Below, piece after piece: positions 1 to 10,360 of a stretch of DNA of 64,000 nucleotides; position 1 is the stretch's first letter, and every line of letters starts with the position of its first letter. A program made the translations under genes and the position numbers. The notes beneath the pieces were generated by a model that saw only the letters and a list, made by a program, of their open reading frames with translations, was not told the DNA's origin and ran no database searches. The DNA is taken from positions 16,809,570 to 16,873,569 of the forward strand of contig NC_084720.1 in the NCBI RefSeq assembly GCF_033807575.1, given 5' to 3'. The DNA is from Cydia pomonella (Eukaryota; Arthropoda; Insecta; Lepidoptera; Tortricidae).

Positions 1-122
1 GTCTGAAAATATCTATACGGACAAAATGCCAAAAATATGTATCTCCCTTGGTATATGGGCAATAAGATCGTGTATACATATTTTTGGCACTTTGTCCGTA
101 TCGATATTTTCGGACGTGACTG
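1..122. mobile_element. Tc1/mariner-like MITE, cut by the window edge
   Basis: Right part of a palindromic element ending CGTGACTG followed by TA (123-124). The full copy at 51004-51135 shows that about 9 bp are missing at the left. Confidence 0.75.
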
Positions 123-147
123 TACATAGGTAAAGAATTAGTATGTA

Positions 148-304
148 GAGTCAGACCAAGACAAGTCTGCAACGATTTTGATTGCACAAGCAAGTGTTAT
201 TTTAAACGTCAAGCTTACATTAAATTATGACGTATATGTAAATAACACTGGCACTGCGCGTGCTACTCGTATCAAAACGTTTCAGACTTATCTTGGTCTA
301 ACTC
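148..304. mobile_element. Foldback MITE (TCAGACCAAG family)
   Basis: 157 bp. Arms GAGTCAGACCAAGACAAGTC and its near complement ending TTATCTTGGTCTAACTC. Same family as 20584-20740, 47751-48048 and 54984-55122. Confidence 0.8.
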
Positions 305-654
305 AATTTTTTTTTTAATTAGATACAAATACTTAATGCATGTTATTTTGTATCGTTATACTTATGCTTTATGTCTTTCCCATCACGGAACAATGGTGTT
401 CCGGACCTTTGGGAGGCGTGCGCGGAGCCCGTGTAAGTTGCCCGTGTCATGGGATGCATACAGAGACAGCACCCGCCAGGGTGTAAGGACTATTTGCGAG
501 TTGATGACTCTAACATGAACTGGGCTATTGGGTGAAAGCGATGGACTAAATACTGGGCTATGGGATAAAAATATTAATGCTTATTGTTATGGTATGTAGA
601 TGCAGATTGGTATGGAAATAGTTTGAAGACCGAGGGAGAATATAGGTAGGATAA

Positions 655-855
655 TTACAAGCTTTTATTTAACTTGCCCAGTTAGTATGTATGGGACAAA
701 TCTTGCAAGTTAAATTTGACCCACTTCCCGGTTTCCGATGAAGCTAAAAATTTGCATACTTATGTAAATCGGGTGACTATGCAATATTATGGTAACATGA
801 AGCTGATCTGATGATGGTAGCCATAGGAACTCTGTGATAAAACAACGCAACCTAC
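655..855 (+). repeat. Dispersed repeat (CTTTTATTTAACTTG family)
   Basis: TACAAGCTTTTATTTAACTTG, CACTTCCCGGTTTCCGATGA and AACTCTGTGATAAAACAACG. The 3' part is truncated relative to 33061-33418. Confidence 0.7.
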
Positions 856-859
856 CGGT

Positions 860-977
860 TGCCTTCTACCGGGTTGGCCGAATGTTAATTAGAATTGAAA
901 ATATTGAAAATTAACCATTACAAATTGAACCGTAAACCGTAAAACCGTCACGGTTAATTAACGTGCGGCCAACACTG
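860..977. mobile_element. Foldback MITE (TTGGCCGAATGTTAATT family)
   Basis: Arms GGGTTGGCCGAATGTTAATT and a complement ending GCGGCCAACACTG, with ACCATTACAAATTGAACC inside. Second copy at 59480-59616. Confidence 0.8.
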
Positions 978-1261
978 CCTCTTATATCTTACAAAAAATG
1001 GCGCATAGTTTCCAAGGGTCAGTACTACCTTCACTAGCAAGTACCAATTATCGCCTGCCTATATCTATGCTGCGCTAGTGTGAGTGATTTCCCGCGCGCG
1101 CGTGTGCGTGAGATCGAGTTCCGTGCGTGTGTGTGCGTGGCAGCGGTAGACTTCTTGGCAACCGGAGGATGTTAGGGTCGAGACATACTGGGAGTTAACG
1201 TTTAATAGTTTTATTATGATATAAGTTGAAAACGAAGAGACGAACTGCCTAATGATTAGCA

Positions 1262-1375
1262 ATTATCGGCGCCCATGGACACCTGCAACATCAGAGTGGT
1301 TGCAGCCGGCCTTTGAGCTAGGAGTACGATTTTCTTCTTGAAGGTTTGAAGGTTTAATTGCCTTTTTCATAGGTA
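1262..1375 (+). repeat. LINE-tail repeat, partial
   Basis: GCGCCCATGGACACCTGCAA, GGTTGCAGCCGGCCTTTGAG and TTTTCTTCTTGAAGGTTTGA, as in 4090-4300. Confidence 0.6.
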
Positions 1376-1435
1376 CTAATAGTATTTTATTACGCACTGT
1401 AGCGTTTGTTTTATATTAAATTCCTAACCAAAATG

Positions 1436-1559
1436 AATTGAACCAGGAACAAATATCTGTGCTCATTACACAAATAAATGCCCTTACCGGGATTCTAACC
1501 TAGGACCATCGGCTTCGTAGGCAGGGTCACTACCCACTAGGCCAGACTGGTCGTCAAAC
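1436..1559 (-). mobile_element. tRNA-headed SINE, family 1
   Basis: On the minus strand a box A-like GGCCTAGTGGGTAGTGACC and a box B-like GGTTAGAATCCC are followed by AGGGCATTTATTTGTGTAAT and GCACAGATATTTGTTCCTG. This is a common lepidopteran SINE head; the tail is absent. Confidence 0.8.
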
Positions 1560-2334
1560 TATAAAAACTGTAACTATAAAAACAAACTTTTCGTACAGCC
1601 CTAGCCCCGTCCTAACGAGCGGTTGCATGAGTTGCATCGCAAACGCAGACCAGGCGACGCCGCTCCGCATTTAGCATCGCATTCTGTGCACCGGCCAGCG
1701 AGTGAATGAGCGTTTACATTTTATAAACCCTTGTAAGATAGATACTAAATGTATTAACTGATTTAGATTCGGATTAAGCTTAACTGGGATTTCGTATTTA
1801 TTAAACCCAGAATGAGGAGCTTTTCAAACATTTACATATTATATAGGACGGGCCTTACTGGTACTAAGAATGGTGCTAGTTCAGTGGTGTCACTTACGAA
1901 TTCGAGCCAATCGTGCAGTCTAACGCAAATAGTTGCGAACAATCGCGCGTGATGCGAACTCATCAACCAATCGCGTTGCGTTGTGGCGACTGCACGATTG
2001 GGTCAAATTCGTGTGCGTGACACCGTTGTATTGGCCCCACTTATTGCCCGTTAGGCCCGTCCTTTAGATATATGTTTACAAACCAGCAGTTTTTTATGCA
2101 GATGTAATAAAAAGAATCGACAACAAAATACATCGGTCCATTGCAAATCTTACTCTGTATAGGTAAATAAAATAAAATTTATTTTAATGCTGCAGGTCAC
2201 TTTTTATGTAAGAGATTGTAAGTTCCAAGCCCACTTTTTTTATTGAACATTGGTATTACATTATTTAAAATACATTACATTGTGAAAGTGTCTGGTTAAG
2301 TGGTTGGTTTATTTATTTGTCTTTATTTTATTAG

Positions 2335-2580
2335 TAGGTACATTACGATACAAGTGCGCAAAATAGTAAATTCATAACGAGTGGCGTTAGATTAAAATAC
2401 GAGCGAATGGAGTGTTTTAAATCGAGACGAGTTGTTAATAAATAATAACTTCGCACATGTATCGTATAAGGTTTTACAATACGTATGACTCTTTAAATTT
2501 TCGACATACCTAGTTGCGTAATTTACTAATTATCGCACTAGTACGGTAAAGTAACACCAGATGTACTGTAAAATATATTT
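2335..2580. repeat. Composite foldback repeat (TACGATACAAGTGCG + ACAGTACAT)
   Basis: First unit TACGATACAAGTGCGC ... GCACATGTATCGTA, second unit ending AGATGTACTGTAAA. The same pair in the same order is at 35150-35395. Fragments at 11490-11540, 20397-20512 and 26430-26470. Confidence 0.65.
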
Positions 2581-2599
2581 AGTTATCCTTTCAACCCTA

Positions 2600-2760
2600 A
2601 GTATTTCCAAATTGTAAGTAAACGTGCTTCTTTGGAACCCCGAAAACGCGAAAAAGAAAAATCGGTGAATCACATGTCAATGTTTTTATGAAACAGCAGA
2701 TTTTTTTAGTGATTTCGGGATTGGCCCCATAATAAAAGTTGTTCGGTATAACTTAAATTC
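2600..2760. repeat. Half-copy of the GAGCAACTTTTACTATGG MITE
   Basis: GGGATTGGCCCCATAATAAA and AGTTGTTCGGTATAACTT are the right arm; the left arm is not recognisable. Confidence 0.45.
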
Positions 2761-3480
2761 CCCCAGACATAACAAAATCATATATTTCATGTATGCTTGC
2801 TAATGTATGTACTTCAAAAAGTATAATTACACTTAAGTTATATAAAATCTAAACTTCAAGCCGGTCGGTAGGAATTAATCGAACCCAAGGAAATCCACAT
2901 CGCGATACAATTACAGATACCGCCTTTCACTGCGCGCGCGCCGCCGGCCCGATCAAGGGATGTGAGCACTTGAGCACTGTATACGTTTCTAACGCTACAA
3001 AATTTTAAGTGGAAGCTGACGCATAATAATTGTTTTTATTTTGACTTTCTACATGTTTTATTCAAAGACAAACGAAAAAAAAATCACATAGAAACTATGT
3101 AGACTATTCGTTAAAGGGCAAACTTTGAAGTTTTCCACGGAACCAAGCCTTCAAAAGGAAAAAATATATAAAAAAGGTCAGAAAATAATAAAAATCAATT
3201 CTTGCTTTTTATAAGTATTTATAACAGAAATTCGGTGTAGTGTTGTAGTTTTATTGTTATAATTAAATTAGTATAATTTTAGATTTAAGTGTATACTTTA
3301 GGTTAAGTTTAATCTCACTGCGATGCGATATAAGTAGTCCATGTTAGGTACTCCATAGTTGTTATATATATATTTTACCTATTAAAATATTTTTAGTGTA
3401 AGTTATAATATGTATAATGTCGATGTACTTTAATAAATACAATAATAAAATTTGTATCGATAGAAAACTAGAGCGAAGTG
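2761..3480. other. No gene seen
   Basis: AT-rich. A CpG-rich spot (GCGCGCGCGCCGCCGGCCCG, about 2927-2950) and, at 3300-3455, a retroposon-like AT-rich 3' end with AATAAA. A 10-bp inverted repeat (AGTGTTCCGT / ACGGAACACT) lies at 3488-3524. Confidence 0.5.
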
Positions 3481-4089
3481 AGCCCTTAAGTGTTCCGTGA
3501 ACAAAATTTTGTACGGAACACTAAAGATCACGAAAACATGTACAATTTTCATTTCATCCTAGGTAGTAAGGTTTTGATTTGTCTGCCCTTGCAAATAAAA
3601 TCTACTAGTAGTTTCTTCATAGCGTTTTCTTTTGTAATAAACGTGTGCCTGATAATTAAAAAAATCAATTTTGTATTAACCCCCTCTTAATGATGTTTGA
3701 TCAGTTATAATTTCATCGTCACCCCCATGTTTACAGTTGGTTTGTGGGATGTTCTCCAGACGGAGATAATTCAATGCACAGTGGACTAAACAATAATAAA
3801 TATTCCTTACTTGCAAACCAGAAAAGGAGTTAATTTAAGAGAGTATCCAAATCAATACGATTTTAAATTAAGGTATGTTGGGTTAATACCGGATGCGGGC
3901 GAAGACCGTAGGAAATCCATTTCCGCCGAAATAGGCTTTATTAATTAATTATCACAACAATGTGCAAGACGCCAATACATATAATACCAATGCGTCATAT
4001 TTTCATTTGAGTCAATTTTCAAATAAAAAAATACTGGAAAAAAATAGAGCGTAAATTGACGCATTTATACTCCCGCCGTCACGTAGATA

Positions 4090-4300
4090 TATTAGGTGCA
4101 ACGTATTTTTTTAATGGAGGCAAACGAGTAGACGAATCGCCTGATGGTAAGAGATTACGGTCGCCTACGGATACCTGCAACACCAGAGGGGTTGCAAGTG
4201 CGTTGCCGGTAAGATATGATTACTTTCTTTTCTTGAAGGTTCAAAGGCCGTATCGGTTCGAAAATGGTGGCAGTCCATTCCACAGTTTAGGTTAGGTGCA
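4090..4300 (+). repeat. LINE-tail repeat (GGTTGCAAGTGCGTTGCCGG)
   Basis: AATGGAGGCAAACGAGTAGA, ACCTGCAACACCAGAGGGGT and GTTCAAAGGCCGTATCGGTT. Partial copies at 1262-1375 (+) and 16790-16870 (-). The open frame 4056-4295 lies in it. Confidence 0.65.
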
Positions 4301-4607
4301 ACGTATGTTCTTGGCCTTATATTGTAAATTAATTATTTCAATTTACTTTTTTTTTTATTGCGAACTCGTAGTGAATGTCGCGTAGGTTGTTTCACTTTTG
4401 TATGGAGAGAAAAAAAGGTGTGATATTTTTCCTGACTTCGCTCACCAATGGAGTCTCCCCACTCTAAAAACTATTTTTTTTTTTAATTTTCAAAAGAATC
4501 TAATAACGTTTAAAGGTTGCACAAAAGGTAGAGGGAGAACTCCATACATTGCGTGAAAATTAACTATGTTCTAAGTTAAGTTCAGCATCACACTACTCTT
4601 CGCTTTG

Positions 4608-4881
4608 ATGGTAGCCACTTAAACCATTTTACTACCCTACCTCTACCCTCTCTCTATGGTAGCCACTTAAACCATTTTACTACCCTACCTCTAACCTCTC
4701 TCTATGGTAGCCACTTAAACCATTTTACTACCCTACCTCTACCCTCTCTCTATGGTAGCCACTTAAACCATTTTACTACCCTACCTCTACCCTCTCTCTA
4801 TGGTAGCCACTTAAACCATTTTACTACCCTACCTCTAACCTCTCTCTATGGTAGCCACTTAAACCATTTTACTACCCTCTC
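4608..4881. repeat. 48-bp minisatellite, 5.7 units
   Basis: Units start at 4608, 4656, 4704, 4752, 4800 and 4848; each begins ATGGTAGCCACTTAAACC. Units are almost identical and differ mainly at one base (CTCTACCC or CTCTAACC; order C, A, C, C, A). One plus-strand frame is open through all units and would give a 16-residue period, but it has no start codon and an upstream stop. Confidence 0.95.
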
Positions 4882-5099
4882 ATGTAGAGTCGTTGGTTAT
4901 TTAAGAAAATCTTTCTTGAGGTTTCAACCTAAAAAAAAAATAGCGATTTTTTTTTACCATATAATATTTTTTTATCAGCCACAACATTCGAGCGAAGTCA
5001 GATGAAAGTCGAAAATTCAGAAAAATTAAACACCCTAAATTGTCGCGTGTAGCAAGTAAGTAGGTGAGTAACATCAACTCTATATTCAATTATTGCGAC

Positions 5100-5350
5100 G
5101 TCGCTTTCGGTCGTTTGCAACGTTGGCAAATTTTAAGTCAACTGTAAATCCGAGATCACTAAAAACTACGTAATCGAGCTTCGTTTATACTGGTTCCTTT
5201 GATCGTCTGTGATCGGCAAGCCGTCGAAACGACCGCGTCGAGTCAAAGAGCGCCGGCGATCGTAAACAGCCCCGAACACGACTTTTATACCATATTTATT
5301 GACCGAAACAGTCCATAAGAATCGATTCAACATCCGATACTCCGGTGTCA
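5100..5350 (-). promoter_or_regulatory. Possible TATA-containing promoter
   Basis: On the minus strand GGTATAAAAG lies near 5290-5284, followed by about 180 bp of CG-rich, apparently unique sequence. A 61-codon open frame (5351-5166) spans the TATA box and is not convincing. No splice donor was found downstream. Low confidence. Confidence 0.2.
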
Positions 5351-5560
5351 CGTTACCACAGGTGTTCGAACGAATTCAAATTTAACGATTTTTATTCGTT
5401 TTTAATTAATTTTAAATGTCGAATATGAATAAACTTAATATTGTCTATGGTCGGATTATTAAGGTGCTATGTACAGAACTGGTTGGCGCAAATCTAGTAC
5501 TTTCTGCATTATGATTAAGGTTCAATTTTACGATGCTATTTGCCTCGTAAATTTTAGTCG

Positions 5561-5622
5561 GTAATTTGATACTTATTAATATAATTTGATACTTATTAAT
5601 ATAATTTAATACTTATTAATAC
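5561..5622. repeat. Short tandem repeat, 20-bp unit, 3 copies
   Basis: ATAATTTGATACTTATTAAT repeated three times with minor changes. Confidence 0.7.
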
Positions 5623-6154
5623 AATCAATAACATATTAAGGTATCAGGTGTTTAATAACAGCGGTTTAATGAATGAAGCTTCATTTTCATCTAGTTTTGC
5701 ATAGTCATTATTTGTATGTATATATAATATATAGGTAGTTTTAGTTTTCATTTCATTATTTTTGAAAATGTGTGGGTTATTTTGCACATTGTAATTATGA
5801 CAGCTTTTCCTCACTCTCCCTTTGACCACGAATGTTGTAAAGCGGTCGAAACATCGGGATGTATTGTAAATTCATTATATGCTATATAATCCGTTTACAT
5901 AGTTTTATTTCATAGATAAATCAACTTGCTCTTTGATGCCCATCGTTTAGAGGAAGTCAGTGAAAATATGTAAGATCTATCATTTCACCACATTTTGAGT
6001 CAAAACATATCAGATTTTGTCAAAAATGAAAAGGCTCAAACTTTTTAGGCACTTAAAACTGGCTTGTACCCTTGGCTTGCTGCAGATGTTTTTAACATTA
6101 TAATAAGCATTTCTAAGTGATTTTGCATTTGCTTTTTGTAAGTATTTTTGATGT

Positions 6155-6300
6155 TGCGCAGGTTTAGGGTCGGCAACGCGCATGTAACTCCTCTGGAGTT
6201 GCAGGCGTATATAGGCTACGGAGACTGCTTACCATCAGGCAGGCCGTATGCTTGTTTGCCACCGACGTAGTATAAAATAAATAAAAAATACTTTTGGCCG
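6155..6300 (+). repeat. LINE-type 3' tail repeat
   Basis: Same tail as at 32150-32260 and 39650-39770: GGTCGGCAACGCGCATGTAA, CTGGAGTTGCAGGCG and GCTTGTTTGCCACCGACG, ending in an A/T-rich simple tail (TAAATAAATAAA). Retroposed 3' end only. Confidence 0.7.
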
Positions 6301-6567
6301 GGAGTGTAAATAAATAAATAAACTCAATAAGAAACGAGGTTGACGGATCCATTATTCGGCAATTAGTTTTAATGGCGACTTGCAGCACGCTCCCAATCAG
6401 TTTATTAATATTTAAACTATTATGACTCATCGCCAATCGGCGTAATTAAATTAACTATAAAATTAGATACTGGATTTACTGGTATGGTTTACTGGAGTTT
6501 TAATTGGCCTTTTAATATACAAGTATTTACCCTCTAGCTATTTGTTTATGCATTAATTATTATAGAT

Positions 6568-6653
6568 CGTGTCTATCACGATGACGCGTGCCTTGATTTG
6601 TTTTGTCATGATATTATATTTGACAAATCCGCGCGTCATCGTGGATGACACGT
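6568..6653. repeat. Short foldback element
   Basis: CGTGTCTATCACGATGACGC pairs with GCGTCATCGTGGATGACACG. The 71-codon open frame 6569-6784 runs through it. Confidence 0.65.
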
Positions 6654-6900
6654 ACCAAAGAGCATATAATCACTACGTTTTAAGAGACGGGACTTCCATA
6701 CTAGCGAGTGGAATCCTTTTGTTTCGCAAATCATTACCAAAATGTACGACAAAGAACTGTCAAAGAACCATAGTACCAACATAAGCAATTTAAATAGTGT
6801 AGTACGCTACACGCTTGCGTTTCTTATCGATATCGATAAAATGGGGAGGGTTGAAATATAGACTCTTGTCTACAAATTTTGTACTCGAAATCAAGTTAGG

Positions 6901-6986
6901 ATCGAGTCCACATTTAAGTTGTATGTTATATAGTGGATAGTTCTATGAGTGGACTAATACGTGGTCGAGCTTAATGTGGACTCGAT
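6901..6986. repeat. Short foldback element
   Basis: ATCGAGTCCACATTTAAG at the left, CTTAATGTGGACTCGAT at the right. Confidence 0.65.
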
Positions 6987-7129
6987 TTTTTACACCTTGT
7001 TGTTCTTCACCACTAGGAAGGATCAAAGTAGCACTTTTTTTTCCCTACTAGGAGGGATCACTTTTTTTCCTCTTTTTGCATACTTCTTAGGTTAAATTAT
7101 TTAATTTAATTACCATTAATTAAATTTAT

Positions 7130-7446
7130 TTATTTATTTATTTGTACCATAATAATTTCCTCATAGGTGATGTGAAAAGCAGTATGTAAATTTATCACGT
7201 GGTAGCAAAAATATTTCCACCTTAGGGTGGTATTCCACCTATCCAATTTCTTGGTCCAATGTCATTGCGTCTCACTCTGTCATTAATCAAAATGTGAGAC
7301 GCAATACACATTGGACAAAGAAATTGCATAGGTGGAATACCACCCATAGGCGTTAACACTTGAATCCCTCACTACGCTAAGGTTCTATTTTAGAATACCT
7401 CGTTACACTCGGAATGTAATTATAAAATCCTTCACTATTTTTTTTC
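7130..7446. repeat. Dispersed repeat sequence downstream of the THAP exon
   Basis: Common-type segments on both sides of the MITE at 7225 (GTGGTAGCAAAAATATTTCC; GAATCCCTCACTACGCTAAG). Their start coincides with the end of the THAP reading frame. Confidence 0.45.
7225..7345. mobile_element. Foldback MITE (GGGTGGTATTCCACC)
   Basis: 121 bp. Ends GGGTGGTATTCCACCTAT and ATAGGTGGAATACCACCC. The core GCGTCTCAC/GTGAGACGC also pairs. Confidence 0.8.
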
Positions 7447-8066
7447 TCATTTTTTTTTATTAAAAGCACTATTTTCAAAATGATCTGCAGATACATGTTT
7501 CAATAAATGTAACTTTTCTATGGGAAGATGTATCAGGTCTTCGTTCCCAACAAATTTAACCCACTGCCTGCATCTGAAAACATACAGCCTTGATTATGTA
7601 CAGTTTATATTCCAAGTGTTTGATAATGAGATGATCAACTGATTATTTAGCGCTAATATGCATCTATAAATCAAATCATATATGTTAAATAATGACCATT
7701 AATGCATAGATGATAGATAATTTTCCACTGAAAATCTTCGACGAATCAATTTTGTGTCATATTGCATGCAAGTTCTCAGGAAATTTCACATATTTTATTT
7801 AATTACTTACACTGATATACAAATAAACATACAATTATCGATAGTTTTAGTACATCCCTAGTTCACAACTAAAAATAATATAAAATATCTAATTTTCGAT
7901 GTGTTTAAAGCCTGCTGCACCAAAATAAGGTCAAAAGTATCTAAAGCAATACGTACCGGTCTTTATCCAAGGGAAATTTCGCAATAAAATCCCTTTTTTC
8001 GTGATTTTCTCGAGTGGCTCGCTTGCCACATATTTCACACTTAGTAAACCGTTTTCTCGGTGGCAT
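7447..8066 (-). CDS. THAP-type zinc finger, two exons (partial gene or pseudogene)
   Basis: Seen: exon 1 runs 8066 down to 7957, exon 2 from 7573 to 7447. The start context is ACAATG. The donor is CG|GTACGT and the acceptor TTTTCAG; the 383-bp intron splits an Arg codon and the frame stays open across the join, giving 78 residues. Exon 1 carries C10-x2-C13 and F31-P32; exon 2 carries C38-x2-W41 and a V-x3-H68-F69 block with F74. This order (C-x2-C, FP, W, C-x2-H-F) is the THAP DNA-binding zinc finger. The third zinc ligand, expected at residue 65, is Ser, and the frame stops inside an A9 run before the usual AVP block. The next bases downstream are dispersed repeat. THAP domains occur in host transcription factors and at the N-terminus of P-element transposases, so either source is possible. 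It could be a truncated pseudogene or a gene with a homopolymer error. The domain call is firm; activity is doubtful. Confidence 0.7.
7574..7956 (-). other. Intron of the THAP gene
   Basis: A 383-bp AT-rich stretch between donor GTACGT (7956-7951) and acceptor TTTTCAG ending at 7574. It contains no recognised repeat. Removing it joins the two halves of the THAP domain in frame. Confidence 0.65.
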
Positions 8067-8330
8067 TGTAACAAACTCGTTCTTTACTCTGATCACGGTT
8101 CACTATTATCGATATTTTCACTAAATAATAAAGAAATTGCACGAAATACCCGAACAAAACATTGAAGCCTTCATAACAAACAAAACAATTAGGCTGACAG
8201 TTGACTTGATGTAAACTTGACAGAATAAATAGCACTGACGTTTTATTTTTCTTCGTTGGCAAAGATTTGCGAAACAAGTTCCATACAAAACTTATTTTGT
8301 TCCTAGTTGCGTCAGCCTGACACGTACTAT
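8067..8330 (-). promoter_or_regulatory. Upstream region and likely 5' UTR of the THAP gene
   Basis: About 260 bp upstream of the THAP start codon. No strong TATA box is visible. It is not obviously repetitive and would hold a TATA-less promoter and the leader. The position of the transcription start is not determined. An open frame on this strand at 8041-8277 overlaps the start codon in another frame and is not thought to be coding. Confidence 0.3.
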
Positions 8331-8435
8331 ACTTACGAACCTATCTAAAATTAAAGTATGGAACGTCAACTACAGCGGTATTATGGTCGTGTTTTAATCA
8401 AATGTCATATTTAATTTTTTTATTTTTCTTTATTT

Positions 8436-8611
8436 CGCACTTACGTATATGTTAGAGCGTGACAGGTATAGTGACAAATGATAGACAGCCGACCATCTTA
8501 GCCTAACTGTAGGACTAAGATGTTCGGCTCTTTATCATTTGTCACCATGCCTGTCACGTTCTAACAAGTACTTAAGTGCGAAAGTGACGGGCATAGTGAC
8601 AGGTGATAAAA
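8436..8611. mobile_element. Foldback MITE (GTGACAGGTATAGTGACAAA)
   Basis: Arms CGCACTTACGTATATGTTAG... and ...CTAACAAGTACTTAAGTGCG (8436-8580) with CGACCATCTTAG / CTAAGATGTTCG inside. A further half-arm runs to 8611. Second partial copy at 9665-9770. Confidence 0.65.
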
Positions 8612-8716
8612 ATGGAATCATGCTGCTGCTGCTGGTGTGTACAAAAAGTTAGGGAATAAATGAAATAAATATTAAAATATTTTGATTTGTGCTTTTTTTA
8701 TTTTTATTTTTCATTG

Positions 8717-9075
8717 AGTCCCCGGCATGCGCGGCCGAATTTCACTTTCCGATACAAACGGAGTTTCGTTCTCATTTTAAAACTACATGTTGGATTGTAA
8801 TTAAACTTTGCCCATACAATGACATGGGGTATATCTAGTTCTGTAATTAGTTTGTATAGCTCCATTTTATAAAACAAACAAAATAGAGCAAAAACAAGTT
8901 TTGTAGGAAAAACTTAAATTCGCTGTATTTTTTTAACCGTAGAATCTGAAGCTACATAAACTAATTACAGGACTAGATATACCTTATCCTATTGGAAGTA
9001 CAAAGTTTCAGAAAAATCTAGCTCTTAATGAGAGCGTAACTACGTTTGTATGGAGAACCGAGCTTACTGGGGACT
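8717..9075. mobile_element. MITE, AGTCCCC-end family
   Basis: 359 bp. Left end AGTCCCCGGCATGCGCGG, right end CCGAGCTTACTGGGGACT. The interior (ACAAACGGAGT, AAAACAAGTTTTGTA) is shared with 34202-34603. Confidence 0.75.
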
Positions 9076-9333
9076 AAGAGAGCTCCAAGTTGCTTTTTTC
9101 TCACGATTGTAATATCGGTCACTTTTATGAAATAGGGGCCAATAATTAAGATGAAATTATTTTATGAGAGAATTTTAATCTCGACGCTAACTTGCGGTTT
9201 TAAACCCGCATGGTGCGAGTTTTTTTTTTTCTCTCTTTACAAATTCAAGTTGACGCTTACACATAACAATAAAGAACTATCCTACAGTACAGAATTTGAA
9301 AGAACAGGGTTTGTGCCTTCCAGTTGGCCTGAA

Positions 9334-9440
9334 AGCCTACCGCGAACCACGTTCGACGTGTTGCCTCTCTGTGGCACTTGTAAATTCGTACGTAAGTGTG
9401 ACAGGGAGGCAACACGTCGAACGTGGTTCGCGGTAGGCCC
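9334..9440. mobile_element. Foldback MITE (GGCCTACCGCGAACCACG family)
   Basis: Arms GCCTACCGCGAACCACGTTC and its complement around a GTAAGTGTGACAGGGAGGC core. Two more copies at 10223-10336 and 45027-45142. The 109-codon open frame 9151-9480 runs through it. Confidence 0.75.
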
Positions 9441-9664
9441 TCTGGTTCCTACACTAGGCGAGGCCTGTCCCGTAGGATGATGATGGCGTTATAAATAACG
9501 TTATTTGATGAAACTCAAACCCAAATTTATTTTTTATAGTTTTCTGGGTCATCCATCATCCTTTTAGCGTAATATTTACTCAGTAAAAAGGAGGAAATAA
9601 TCCGTAGTCGGATTATATAGATGATGATGATTATATAGACTACAGCAGTGGCATCATGGTTCCA

Positions 9665-9770
9665 TTTTTATCGCTTGTCACTATGCCTGTCACTTTCGTA
9701 CTTACACACTTGTTAGAACGTGACAGGTATGATGACAAATGATAAAGAGTCGACCATCTTAGCCATACAG
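9665..9770. mobile_element. Partial copy of the GTGACAGGTATAGTGACAAA family
   Basis: TGTCACTATGCCTGTCAC, then GAACGTGACAGGTATGATGA and CGACCATCTTAGCC. It corresponds to a rearranged arm of 8436-8611. Confidence 0.55.
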
Positions 9771-10222
9771 GAATGCCCCAAAAATACGTTGACGAATAAG
9801 TCTTAGGATTACTTTTCTTACTTAAACATCTCGTACAAAACATCATTAAAAATTTAAACTGCAATCATTTAAATAAAATATTCTCCTTTGGCTTTAATGC
9901 ATAAAAGTAAACGTTTCTTAAAATTATCAACAATATGCTGCACTAATATTTTTTGTGACCATATTTTGAGGCCTTCCTGTACTTTTTGAAATGATTTAAC
10001 TTGTTATACGGTAATATAAAGATATCGAAAACTAGTGAGTTGTCACGATGGTAATAATATGATAGTAATGCCAAGATTAAACTGCAATGATGATAAGTTT
10101 ATCTTATCTTATTATCAGGTAGGAGGGAAAGTTTGCGGAATTGCAAGCGGTTATGAAAGATCAGATTAGATGAGACACGGGACATTATGTCGATTTGTTC
10201 AAGTTTAGAATGCTAATGAGTA

Positions 10223-10336
10223 CAGAGGGCCTCCCGCAAACCACGTTCAACGTGTTGCTCTCTGTCGCACTCGCAAATCGTACGTAAGTGTGACAGGGAG
10301 GCAACACGTCGAACGTGGTTCGCGGTAGGCCTTCTG
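10223..10336. mobile_element. Foldback MITE (GGCCTACCGCGAACCACG family)
   Basis: CAGAGGGCCTCCCGCAAACC at the left, CGCGGTAGGCCTTCTG at the right. CAG/CTG ends, but the 8-bp flanks do not match. Confidence 0.75.
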
Positions 10337-10360
10337 AGGTCAAAATGAAACCTAGATTTT

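Noticed and set aside
4608..4881. CRISPR array
   Set aside because: The units are directly adjacent 48-bp copies with no unique spacers, in a eukaryotic genome.
6569..6784. 71-codon frame with an apparent signal peptide
   Set aside because: The hydrophobic start is the loop of a foldback element; no motif follows.
9151..9480. 109-codon plus-strand open frame
   Set aside because: Its second half is the foldback MITE at 9334-9440, also found at 10223 and 45027.
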